This document shows, one piece after another, positions 1 through 6,599 of a stretch of 15,087 nucleotides of DNA (position 1 is the stretch's first letter; each line of letters starts with the position of its first letter). The position numbers were made by a program, and so were the translations under genes. Origin of the DNA: Leptolyngbyaceae cyanobacterium SM1_3_5. GTDB taxonomy: Bacteria > Cyanobacteriota > Cyanobacteriia > Elainellales > Elainellaceae. The stretch is from assembly GCA_012031475.1 (NCBI GenBank), contig JAAUTJ010000043.1, positions 1-15,087 on the forward strand, read 5' to 3'. The notes below the pieces were generated by a model that did not search any database, had not been told where the DNA came from, and saw only the letters and a list, made by a program, of their open reading frames with translations.

Positions 1-240
1 CAGCGGCAAGTTGAAGTCGAGATTAGCCCACGTTCGACCCAGACAAAAGGCTTTCAAGTCGAGGCAAAACGCTGGATTGAAAGGCGCACTTGGACGTGGT
101 TAGAGAACGCTCGAATTCTCACACGGGACTATGAACGCTTGCCAGAAAATCACGAAGGGATGATTTACGGGGTCATGATTCGCCTAATGCTCAGGCGATT
201 AGCGAAAAATCGTCGCACTTGGCAATCCTCACCCACTTAA
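1..240 (+). CDS. IS5-type transposase, C-terminal part (5' end outside window)
   Basis: An open frame runs from the first base of the window to a TAA at 238-240, giving 79 residues with no start codon, so it is the 3' end of a gene entering from the left. The translation contains RWIERRTWTWLENARILTRDYERL, split here as RWIERRTWTW and LENARILTRDYERL, which is the conserved C-terminal block of IS5-type DDE transposases; the E in WIERR is the expected third catalytic acid. The end (MIRLMLRRLAKNRRTWQ) is also usual for this group. It catalyses cut-and-paste movement of its own element. Only the last third is visible, so activity cannot be judged. It marks the left side of the transposon-rich zone bordering the defence-type cluster. 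Confidence 0.75.
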   Translation, partial: QRQVEVEISPRSTQTKGFQVEAKRWIERRTWTWLENARILTRDYERLPENHEGMIYGVMIRLMLRRLAKNRRTWQSSPT

Positions 241-247
241 TCTCTAT

Positions 248-557
248 TTACAAACACTCTCTTAAAGCCCGCTCCAAAGTCGCTAAACAAAAGCTCACGT
301 CCATCGTGTTTGAAACTTGCCAGGCCAGCACATCACGACTGAACCAGTCGAGAATGGCAACCACGTACACAAAACCTTGTGGCATTCGGATGGAGGTGAT
401 ATCGGTACTCCAAACTGGGTTGGGTGCATCCAGGCTCAAGCCCTTGAGCAAGTAGGGATAGCGCCTGACATTGTCAGCAGGGTACTCATCTTCGGACGGG
501 CATCAATCGCTTCGATGCCCATCTGCTGCATCAGCCGTGCCACTCGTTTGTGATTGA
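248..557 (-). pseudogene. IS3-family transposase orfB, internal fragment
   Basis: On the minus strand, about 100 residues of an IS3-family orfB integrase-type transposase can be read. The first part, from about 557 to 465, gives VNHKRVARLMQQMGIEAIDA, the region just before the catalytic core. After a one-base frame change near 455-465 it continues with PNPVWSTDITSIRMPQGFVY, the D of TDI being the first catalytic acid, then VAILDWFSRDVLAWQVSNT and a stop at 248-250. The N-terminal half is missing where the IS4-type element begins, and the second and third catalytic acids are missing downstream. It is therefore a dead remnant caught between two other insertion sequences. Confidence 0.75.
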
Positions 558-558
558 C

Positions 559-577
559 CCCTAAGTACCGGACAAAA
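559..577. repeat. Left terminal inverted repeat of the IS4-type element
   Basis: CCCTAAGTACCGGACAAAA reads inward from the left end. It matches the complement of 1693-1711 at all 19 positions. One additional C at 558 makes the left end CCCC where the right end has three. Confidence 0.85.
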
Positions 578-1662
578 ATTGCAAAGCGTGTAAAAACTCG
601 TCGGATTTCTGCTCTAGGTTGAGGACGATGTTTCGCAAGTGGTCGAAGCCGTAACGGAAGATACTTTTGGCTCTGCGTCCATGTTTCTTGAGCTTGAGCG
701 GCTTGATTTGGTTGAGCCACTCCCCTGTCAGCATTGCCCAGCACAACGCCAGCGAAAGCAGTGCCAGCAATTTACTTAAGCGCTCAGCATCCGTTAGATG
801 CGTGGACTCTAAGCAAAAGCCGCGTGTTTTGAAGATGCCAAAGAGGGTTTCGATGCCCCACCGCTTGGCATAATCAGTGATAGCCGTTTGGGGATGCGTT
901 TGAGTGGCAACAATGAGCAGTTCGCCATCTTCTAGGCGCAAAGCGGCAATTGTTTTGCTTGTGCCCCCACAGCAATCGAGGCTGACGCAGGACTTTGGGT
1001 TGTCCCACTTGTAAATCTTGAAAAACAACGCTGGCTCTGAGACTTTGCCGACCATCACCCTTGTTTGTCAGTGGCGCGAATGCGGATGCGAAAATCAGTA
1101 TGGGGTTCGCTCAGCAGGTAGGCAAACCAATCTTTGCCCATAAACTCAAGCGTCAGCCGTCAAGCAGGCCAGTGACTCATTGCCAAAGCGATCGATAAAT
1201 TCGTTGAACAACTCGGCGCGTTCATCGACATTGGAAGCGCCCCGTTTGCCCTTACACGCACCACACTAGGGGAAAGGCGACGCCCTGATGCACCACGCCG
1301 AGCATCAAGAGATTGAACACGCACGAACCGAACTGCCACTGGGTGCGATCCACAGACAGCACCCAGGGTTGGGGAATCTGCATCAGCGCCACGACCGTTC
1401 GAGCAATCTGAGCGGTGTTGAGGTTGTAGTGACGGAAAAACCGATGCAGGCGTTTGATGTGCGAGTCGGTGTGCGCTTTGCCGCTAAAGCCCGTCGCCAG
1501 TTCCGCAAAGTTGACGGTTTTGACGCGCAACAGGGCAATTAAGAAGGCTGCGAGAAAGCCGACTCTTGCGCCATGCCAAGGCAAATGCGGTCGCAAGGCG
1601 GCTTGAAGTCGAGTAACCTGATGCATGAGGGTTTTGTGGTTTAAGAATGTGGTAATTCTCAT
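561..1662 (-). pseudogene. IS4-type transposase, frame-broken
   Basis: The N-terminal half reads from an ATG at 1660-1662 to about 1250 on the minus strand and includes the first catalytic Asp in LSVDRTQWQFG. The middle, about 1060-1250, continues in shifted frames through a block matching the usual TADREF context of the second Asp, then GKDWFAYLLSEPHTDF. The C-terminal half, 1058-561, carries YAKRWGIETLFGIFK, a perfect Y-x2-R-x3-E-x6-K signature with the third catalytic acid. All three acids can therefore be recognised, but at least two single-base changes near 1060-1260 split the gene. If those changes are real the element is immobile by itself; if they are sequence errors it may be active. 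Confidence 0.8.
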
Positions 1663-1692
1663 GAAACCCTCTCCTGTTGCGCCTTTGCAAGC

Positions 1693-1711
1693 TTTTGTCC
1701 GGTACTTAGGG
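1693..1711. repeat. Right terminal inverted repeat of the IS4-type element
   Basis: TTTTGTCCGGTACTTAGGG is the exact reverse complement of the left repeat. The transposase start lies a few tens of bases inside it, as expected. Confidence 0.85.
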
Positions 1712-1844
1712 TTGAGGCAGGCGGTGTGAGATTGGCAGCCAGCTTAGAATCGTAATTTTTCAGGCAAAGACGATAGAGTCTGCGAAGAGCGGGAACTCTA
1801 GCTTCGATCGCCTCAAAACTGTAGTGAAGCTGCTGGATTGCCAT
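1712..1844 (-). pseudogene. Unrecognised ORF start, cut by the IS4-type element
   Basis: A minus-strand frame starts with ATG at 1842-1844 behind a purine-rich AGAGGG and encodes MAIQQLHYSFEAIEARVPAL followed by about 24 residues before it runs into the right end of the insertion sequence. The remaining residues of the open frame are read from the terminal repeat and are not native. I do not recognise the family. The sequence beyond the other end of the insertion is an IS3 transposase, not the continuation of this ORF, so its 3' part has been lost or moved. It may be a chance frame. Confidence 0.35.
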
Positions 1845-1983
1845 GCCCTCTCAAAAGCAGGATATCGTTCTGCAAGCTACACAAGTTCGTTTTGGTTAAA
1901 AACACTCACCCCTCATCATTAAAAGCTGCTACCTTTTACGGCCATCGAAGAGTAACCTGTCAGGTGTTCGTAACAGTAGAAGA

Positions 1984-2002
1984 TCTGATTGAACTAATCA
2001 GA
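1984..2002. promoter_or_regulatory. Perfect inverted repeat upstream of helicase 1
   Basis: TCTGATT-GAACT-AATCAGA has two exact 7-base arms about a 5-base centre, roughly 105 bases before the helicase ATG. No T-run follows on either strand, so it is not a typical terminator. It could be an operator for a repressor of the cluster. A TTGAAC at 1989-1994 overlaps it and could be a -35 element, but no good -10 follows at the right spacing. The rest of 1845-2107 holds no gene that I can support. Confidence 0.35.
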
Positions 2003-2107
2003 AAATGTCAATAGTAGGGATGACCGCTAGCCTAGAGGCGTGAACAGGTGAAGGGTGCAAAAACACTCAGACTGGAAGCTCGTTGCACTTCTTGTAATCC
2101 AAAACCG

Positions 2108-2902
2108 ATGACTCAACTTGAAGATCTCACGATCGGAACAACCGTCAGCGGCATTATTCCAGGTCGCTTTGTCACCGTCATCGCAGTTCAATGGTTCGGC
2201 TCCAATGCGATCGAACTAACCTACCAGGAAGCGAACGGCAGCACGGGACAGGAATTGATCTATCGCGATCGAGAATCTGAATTGGCGATCGTCACTGAGG
2301 GTAGACCCTGGAGCTTCAGCGGGGATGGGGCACTACTACGGCTTGTTTCTGAAGCGCAGCGAATCCATCTGGCTCACTTGTTTGATCCGCTGCTGGCAGT
2401 TCACACCTCAATGGTTGATCCGCTGCCTCACCAGATCACGGCAGTCTATGGCGAAATGTTGGCACGGCAGCCCCTTCGCTTTCTGCTGGCCGATGATCCG
2501 GGGGCTGGCAAAACCATCATGGCCGGATTGCTGATTCGAGAGTTGGTGATTCGCGGTGACTTGCATCGGTGCTTGGTCGTGTGCCCCGGCAGTTTGGCGG
2601 CGCAGTGGCAGGATGAACTGTACGCCAAATTTCAGCTTGATTTCAAGATTTTGACCAATGATCAGATTGAGGCTGCCCGGACTGGCAACGCACTAGCTGA
2701 AATGCCTTTCGTGATTGCGCGGCTCGATAAGCTCAGTCGTGATGAGCCGTTGCAGATCAAGCTAGAGCAGACCGATTGGGATTTGATCGTGTGCGATGAG
2801 GCGCATAAGATGTCGGCCTCGTTCTTTGGCGGCGAAATCAAAGAGACTAAGCGGCACAAGCTGGGGAAACTGCTTTCCAGAATTACCCGCCATTTTTGCT
2901 GA
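2108..2902 (+). CDS. SNF2-type DEAD/DEAH helicase 1, N-terminal part
   Basis: This piece encodes the first ATPase lobe of a COG0553/HepA-like SNF2 helicase. It has an N-terminal accessory segment (about residues 1-95), the Q-like LPHQITAVYGEM, Walker A in LLADDPGAGKTIMAGLLI (residues about 126-143), motif Ia CPGSLAAQWQDEL and motif II DEAHK at 230-234. It stops at TGA 2900-2902, immediately before motif III, because a T is missing from a run of five T at 2893-2897; with six T the frame joins the 2896-5652 piece and gives RHFLLMTATPHNGK. The joined protein would be 1181 residues, normal for the family. I chose ATG 2108 since the paralogue at 13584 aligns from there; an in-frame GTG at 2048 with AGAGG upstream is an alternative. 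Role: ATP-driven translocation on double-stranded DNA. Confidence 0.85.
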   Translation: MTQLEDLTIGTTVSGIIPGRFVTVIAVQWFGSNAIELTYQEANGSTGQELIYRDRESELAIVTEGRPWSFSGDGALLRLVSEAQRIHLAHLFDPLLAVHTSMVDPLPHQITAVYGEMLARQPLRFLLADDPGAGKTIMAGLLIRELVIRGDLHRCLVVCPGSLAAQWQDELYAKFQLDFKILTNDQIEAARTGNALAEMPFVIARLDKLSRDEPLQIKLEQTDWDLIVCDEAHKMSASFFGGEIKETKRHKLGKLLSRITRHFC

Positions 2903-5652
2903 TGACCGCTACACCTCATAACGGCAAGGAAGAAGATTTTCAATTATTCATGTCGCTATTGGATGGCGATCGCTTCGAGGGGCGCTTTCGAGACGGCGTT
3001 CATGTGGCGGATACCTCTGATTTGATGCGGCGGATGATTAAGGAAGATTTGCTCAAGTTTGACGGCACACCGCTATTCCCAGAGCGACGCGCCTACACGG
3101 TTGCCTACCGCCTTTCCGACAAAGAAGCCAAGCTCTATCAAGAAGTCACAGATTATGTGCGCGAAGAGTTCAATCGCGCCGATGCCCTTGGCAATGAAGG
3201 GCGCAAGGGCACAGTTGGGTTTGCCCTGACGATTTTGCAGCGACGCTTGGCCTCATCTCCTGAAGCCATATACCAATCGCTGCGTCGCAGAAGAGAGCGT
3301 TTAGAGAAGCGGCTGCGCGATGAGCAGATTAACCGTCGCGGACGCGAGTTGGATTGGCAGGCGGATGAGTTGGACGAAGATGATATTCCAGCAGAAGAAC
3401 TGGAAGTGGTGACTGAGGCAGTGGTGGATCAAGCGACTGCCGCCCAGACGATCGCTGAACTGCAAGAAGAAATCAATCGGCTCAAGCAACTAGAGCATCT
3501 GGCTCAACTCGTGCGTCGCAGTGGTTTGGATAAAAAGTGGGAGGAGCTTTCTAAGCTATTGCAAGACCAGGCGGAACTGTTTGATGCCAACGGTCATCGC
3601 CGCAAGTTGGTGATCTTCACGGAACATCGCGACACACTGAACTATTTAACCGAAAAGATTCGGACGCTATTGGGCAATGTGGAAGCCGTTGTTTCGATTC
3701 ACGGCAGCCTGGGGCGGGAGGAGCGTAAAAAGGCGGAGGAGTTTTTCAAGCAAGACCCAGCGGTACAAATTCTGCTGGCAACGGATGCAGCAGGCGAAGG
3801 GATTAACCTCCAGCGATCGCACTTGATGGTGAACTATGACCTGCCCTGGAATCCCAATCGGCTAGAGCAGCGGTTTGGACGCATTCACCGCATCGGACAA
3901 ACGGAGGTTTGCCATCTGTGGAATTTGGTGGCCGAAGAAACGCGAGAAGGAGAGGTGTATCTCAAGCTGCTGCGAAAGCTGGAGATTGAGCAAGCGGCTT
4001 TGGGCGGAAAGGTGTTTGATGTGTTGGGGCTAGCGATCGCAGGCAAAGAACTGCGCGATCTGATGATTGACGCGATTCGCTATGGCGATCGCCCTGACAT
4101 CCGCGATCGACTTAATCAGGTGGTGGCACGGCTCGATCAAGACCATCTGCGAAAGCTGATCGAGGAGCAGGCACTCGATCGCACCTCGATGGATGCGTCG
4201 AAGGTGCAAGAAATTCGAGAACACATGGAGCGAATGCTGGCTCGACGATTGCAGCCGCACTTTATCGAGGCGTTCTTTTTAGAAGCGTTTGGGCGTATGG
4301 GTGGAACCGTGCGTCCTAGAGAGAAGGGACGGTATGAGATCGCTCATGTACCTGCGATGATTCGGAATCGCGATCGCCTGATTGGGGTGCGAGAACCTGT
4401 GCTGCAACGATATGAACGCATTTGCTTTGACAAACAGCAAATCAATCTGCCTGGAAAACCGCCTGCTGCCTTTGTGTGTCCCGGACATCCGCTGCTGAAC
4501 TCACTGATCGATCTGATTTTAGAGCGTCACCGCGATCTACTGAAGGAAGGGGCTGTCCTAATAGACGAAATTGATCCGGGTGAGCAGGTGCGGGCACTGG
4601 TGTATCTGGAGCATTCGATTCAAGATGCCCGACCGGATGCCAACGGCAATCGTCGCAAGATTTCAACTCGAATGCAGTACGTTGAAATCGAAGCAGAGGG
4701 GAGCATTTGCAACGCTGGGCAAGCTCCTTATTTGAACTACCGTCCTTTGAGGCTAGAAGAGCAAACGCTGATCGAGACACAGGTGAAGCCGATTTGGTCA
4801 CGACAAGATTTAGAAAATCAAGCGAAAGCTTATGCGGTTAAGCATTTAGTTCAGGCGCATTTACAGGACATTAAGCAGCAAAAAGAAGAACTGATCGACA
4901 AGACGATCGCTGCCGTCAAAGATCGCCTGACGAAGGAAATTAACTATTGGGACAAACGCGCCGAAGATCTCAAGCTGCAAGAGGAGATGGGCAAGCCGAA
5001 TGCCAAGATTAACTCTGGATTGGCAAGGCAGCGGGCGGATGAATTGCACTCGCGCCTCGATCGCCGCCTCCAAGAGCTACAGCAAGAGCGACAATTATCG
5101 GCCTCAGCCCCGCTCGTGACAGGCTGCGCGCTGATCGTGCCGATCGGATTACTGCAACGACTGCAAGGTAAACGGCAGGCTACACCCGATCGATTTGCCA
5201 GGGAAACAAAACGAGTAGAGATGCTGGCAATGCAGGCAGTCATGGCAGCAGAGCGGGCGCTTGGACATGAGCCGCGAGATGTGAGTAGCGATCGCTGCGG
5301 CTATGACATCGAATCGCGCATTCCTAGAACAGGTGAAGCTCCGAGCAGATTGCGGTTCATCGAAGTGAAAGGGCGAATCGAGGCGGCGACAACGGTGACG
5401 GTGACGAAGAACGAAATTCTGACTGCTCTGAATCGGCCAGAGAGTTTTGTGCTGGCGCTGGTGCAGGTTCCGCAGTCGAAAGACTTTTCTGAGGGTGATG
5501 TGTTTCGATCGCGAGAAGCCAGCGGCGCGTATGGAGAGGATTGCGTAGTGTGCTATGTGCAGCAGCCGTTTCAGCGCGAACCTGATTTTGGCGTGACGAG
5601 CGTGAACTATGATTGGAAGCAACTGTGGAAGCAGGGACAAGCCCTCGTGTGA
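2896..5652 (+). CDS. SNF2-type helicase 1, C-terminal part with DUF3883 domain
   Basis: The piece continues the preceding gene after a one-base slip. It starts with motif III, LLMTATPHNGK, then a charged linker and coiled-coil-like segment (about 3240-3540), the second RecA lobe with VIFTEHRDTLNYL, LLATDAAGEGINLQ (motif V) and NPNRLEQRFGRIHRIGQ (motif VI), a long helical region, and a C-terminal DUF3883 domain with the hallmark YDIESRIP...LRFIEVKGR around 5306-5373. DUF3883 is a domain often found at the end of defence-associated helicases and is thought to be related to restriction-endonuclease-like folds; its activity is not established. The apparent TTG start at 2896 is an artefact of the frame break and not a real initiation site. 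Uma2 begins 6 bases after the stop, so the two are probably cotranscribed. Confidence 0.9.
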   Translation: MLMTATPHNGKEEDFQLFMSLLDGDRFEGRFRDGVHVADTSDLMRRMIKEDLLKFDGTPLFPERRAYTVAYRLSDKEAKLYQEVTDYVREEFNRADALGNEGRKGTVGFALTILQRRLASSPEAIYQSLRRRRERLEKRLRDEQINRRGRELDWQADELDEDDIPAEELEVVTEAVVDQATAAQTIAELQEEINRLKQLEHLAQLVRRSGLDKKWEELSKLLQDQAELFDANGHRRKLVIFTEHRDTLNYLTEKIRTLLGNVEAVVSIHGSLGREERKKAEEFFKQDPAVQILLATDAAGEGINLQRSHLMVNYDLPWNPNRLEQRFGRIHRIGQTEVCHLWNLVAEETREGEVYLKLLRKLEIEQAALGGKVFDVLGLAIAGKELRDLMIDAIRYGDRPDIRDRLNQVVARLDQDHLRKLIEEQALDRTSMDASKVQEIREHMERMLARRLQPHFIEAFFLEAFGRMGGTVRPREKGRYEIAHVPAMIRNRDRLIGVREPVLQRYERICFDKQQINLPGKPPAAFVCPGHPLLNSLIDLILERHRDLLKEGAVLIDEIDPGEQVRALVYLEHSIQDARPDANGNRRKISTRMQYVEIEAEGSICNAGQAPYLNYRPLRLEEQTLIETQVKPIWSRQDLENQAKAYAVKHLVQAHLQDIKQQKEELIDKTIAAVKDRLTKEINYWDKRAEDLKLQEEMGKPNAKINSGLARQRADELHSRLDRRLQELQQERQLSASAPLVTGCALIVPIGLLQRLQGKRQATPDRFARETKRVEMLAMQAVMAAERALGHEPRDVSSDRCGYDIESRIPRTGEAPSRLRFIEVKGRIEAATTVTVTKNEILTALNRPESFVLALVQVPQSKDFSEGDVFRSREASGAYGEDCVVCYVQQPFQREPDFGVTSVNYDWKQLWKQGQALV

Positions 5653-5658
5653 GCAATC

Positions 5659-6303
5659 ATGGTGACACTGCAACTGAGACAATTAGATGTTCCACCCGGA
5701 CAGCGCGTGTTATTTCGCCATGTGGAATGGGCAGAATATGAAGCGATTTTGGCGGAACTGGGGGAACATCGATCGACCCGCTTGGCTTATAGCGAAGGAA
5801 CGCTAGAAATTGTGGCTCCGCTACCCGAACATGAAAAAGCCAAAGTCGTCATTGGAGATTTGCTCAAAGCGCTGCTCGATGAGTTGGAGATGAATTGGGA
5901 ATCGCTCGGTTCAACGACCTTTCGGCGTGAGGAAATGTCAGTCGGCATTGAGCCGGATGATTGTTTCTACATTCAAAATCATGTGCTGATGATTGGCAAA
6001 GATCGAATTGATTTGGCAGTTGATCCGCCGCCTGATTTGGCAATCGAAATCGATATCACCTCAACCACTCGACTGAGCGCTTATGAAGCGTTGCAAGTGC
6101 CGGAAATCTGGCGCTACCAAAACCGCAAGCTGCAAATTAATGTGCTGCAAGCCGGAAAATATGTAGAGTCGCAAACGAGTCCAACATTTCCCAATTTTCC
6201 GGTACTGACAGGCATTTCCCAGTATTTAGAAATGAGTCGGACAGCAGGCACGGCTCCGGCAATTCGAGCTTTTCGACGCTGGGTGCGAGAGCAGCTTCAG
6301 TAA
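5659..6303 (+). CDS. Uma2-family (DUF820) PD-(D/E)XK endonuclease-like protein
   Basis: The 214-residue protein has the cyanobacterial Uma2 layout: an N-terminal segment with VEWAEYEAILAELGEHR, the LAYSEGTLEIVAPLPEHE block (about 41-59), then EPDDCFYIQN (98-107) and PDLAIEIDITS (125-135), which holds the acidic core expected of this restriction-like fold. Length and ends are complete, and it is one of the few genes here with no frame break. The ATG lies 6 bases after the helicase stop. Uma2 proteins are hugely expanded in cyanobacteria and many copies have unknown roles, so a nuclease function in this system is inferred from position. A solitary Uma2 insertion between two system genes is an alternative. 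No membrane segment or signal peptide is evident. Confidence 0.85.
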   Translation: MVTLQLRQLDVPPGQRVLFRHVEWAEYEAILAELGEHRSTRLAYSEGTLEIVAPLPEHEKAKVVIGDLLKALLDELEMNWESLGSTTFRREEMSVGIEPDDCFYIQNHVLMIGKDRIDLAVDPPPDLAIEIDITSTTRLSAYEALQVPEIWRYQNRKLQINVLQAGKYVESQTSPTFPNFPVLTGISQYLEMSRTAGTAPAIRAFRRWVREQLQ

Positions 6304-6406
6304 GAAGAATCGATCGAAGGATCACGTTTTCTCTGTAGTCGATGCTTGTATAGATTTGTTCGTTCTGTCTGACGCTAACTGATGAAGCAAGCGTGAAATT
6401 TCTTTT

Positions 6407-6421
6407 TGCCAAAGTTTGGCA
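6407..6421. promoter_or_regulatory. 15-bp perfect dyad, possible operator
   Basis: TGCCAAAGTTTGGCA has 7-base arms about a single central base. A one-base centre cannot form a hairpin loop, so a protein-binding operator is more likely than an RNA element. It lies 179 bases before the methyltransferase ATG and about 100 bases after the uma2 stop. No regulator for it is encoded in the window. Confidence 0.35.
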
Positions 6422-6491
6422 TGTTAAAAATTTTACTTCAAACTACTGCATTTAGCGCTTCTTGAAATCATTCAAACACCATATAAATAGC

Positions 6492-6507
6492 TGTGATTAA
6501 CATCACA
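6492..6507. promoter_or_regulatory. CRP/SyCRP1-like binding site
   Basis: TGTGA-TTAACA-TCACA matches the TGTGA-N6-TCACA consensus of CRP and of the cyanobacterial cAMP receptor SyCRP1 at all ten defined bases. Its centre is about 100 bases before the methyltransferase ATG. A weak -10 candidate, TAAATT, lies at 6538-6543, which would put the site near -50 relative to a start around 6549, a reasonable activator position. A second AT-rich TATAAA at 6482-6487 lies just upstream of the site, in which case bound protein would repress. Binding is inferred from the motif only. Confidence 0.5.
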
Positions 6508-6551
6508 AGAAGATTAGGAAAAGACTGCCTGAAAGTCTAAATTTTTACGGT

Positions 6552-6594
6552 TTGAATAAGGGAAAGCTCTGAAGAGCACTACCCAATTATTCAA
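6552..6594 (+). promoter_or_regulatory. Nested hairpin in the methyltransferase mRNA leader
   Basis: Three consecutive complementary arm pairs nest in one 43-base stretch: TTGAATAA (6552-6559) with TTATTCAA (6587-6594), GGG (6560-6562) with CCC (6582-6584), and GCTC (6566-6569) with GAGC (6574-6577) around a TGAA loop. That is 15 Watson-Crick pairs with small internal loops. The stem ends 5 bases before the ATG at 6600 and occupies the place where a ribosome-binding site would be. It has no T-run, so it is not a terminator. It probably limits translation of the methyltransferase, possibly as a regulated switch. Confidence 0.5.
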
Positions 6595-6599
6595 GTCCG

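Larger units (their letters stand above)
559..1711 (-). mobile_element. IS4-type insertion sequence, about 1.15 kb
   Basis: Both ends carry the same 19 bases in inverted orientation, CCCTAAGTACCGGACAAAA, at 559-577 and as its complement at 1693-1711. The similarity continues imperfectly through a TTGCAAAG block. Between them lies one transposase read on the minus strand, filling almost the whole interval, and its stop codon lies inside the left repeat. The length and organisation fit a single-ORF IS4-type element. A TTGA tetranucleotide precedes the left end (554-557) and follows the right end (1712-1715), but IS4 elements usually make longer target duplications, so this may be chance. Confidence 0.8.

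Noticed and set aside
2048..2107. GTG start giving helicase 1 a 20-residue longer N terminus
   Set aside because: Possible because AGAGG precedes it, but the extra residues have no counterpart in helicase 2, so ATG 2108 is preferred.
5149..5682. A 177-residue minus-strand open frame opposite the helicase C terminus
   Set aside because: It is antisense to a strongly conserved domain, its translation is rich in His, Arg and Ser with no recognisable motif, and it is best explained as a shadow.
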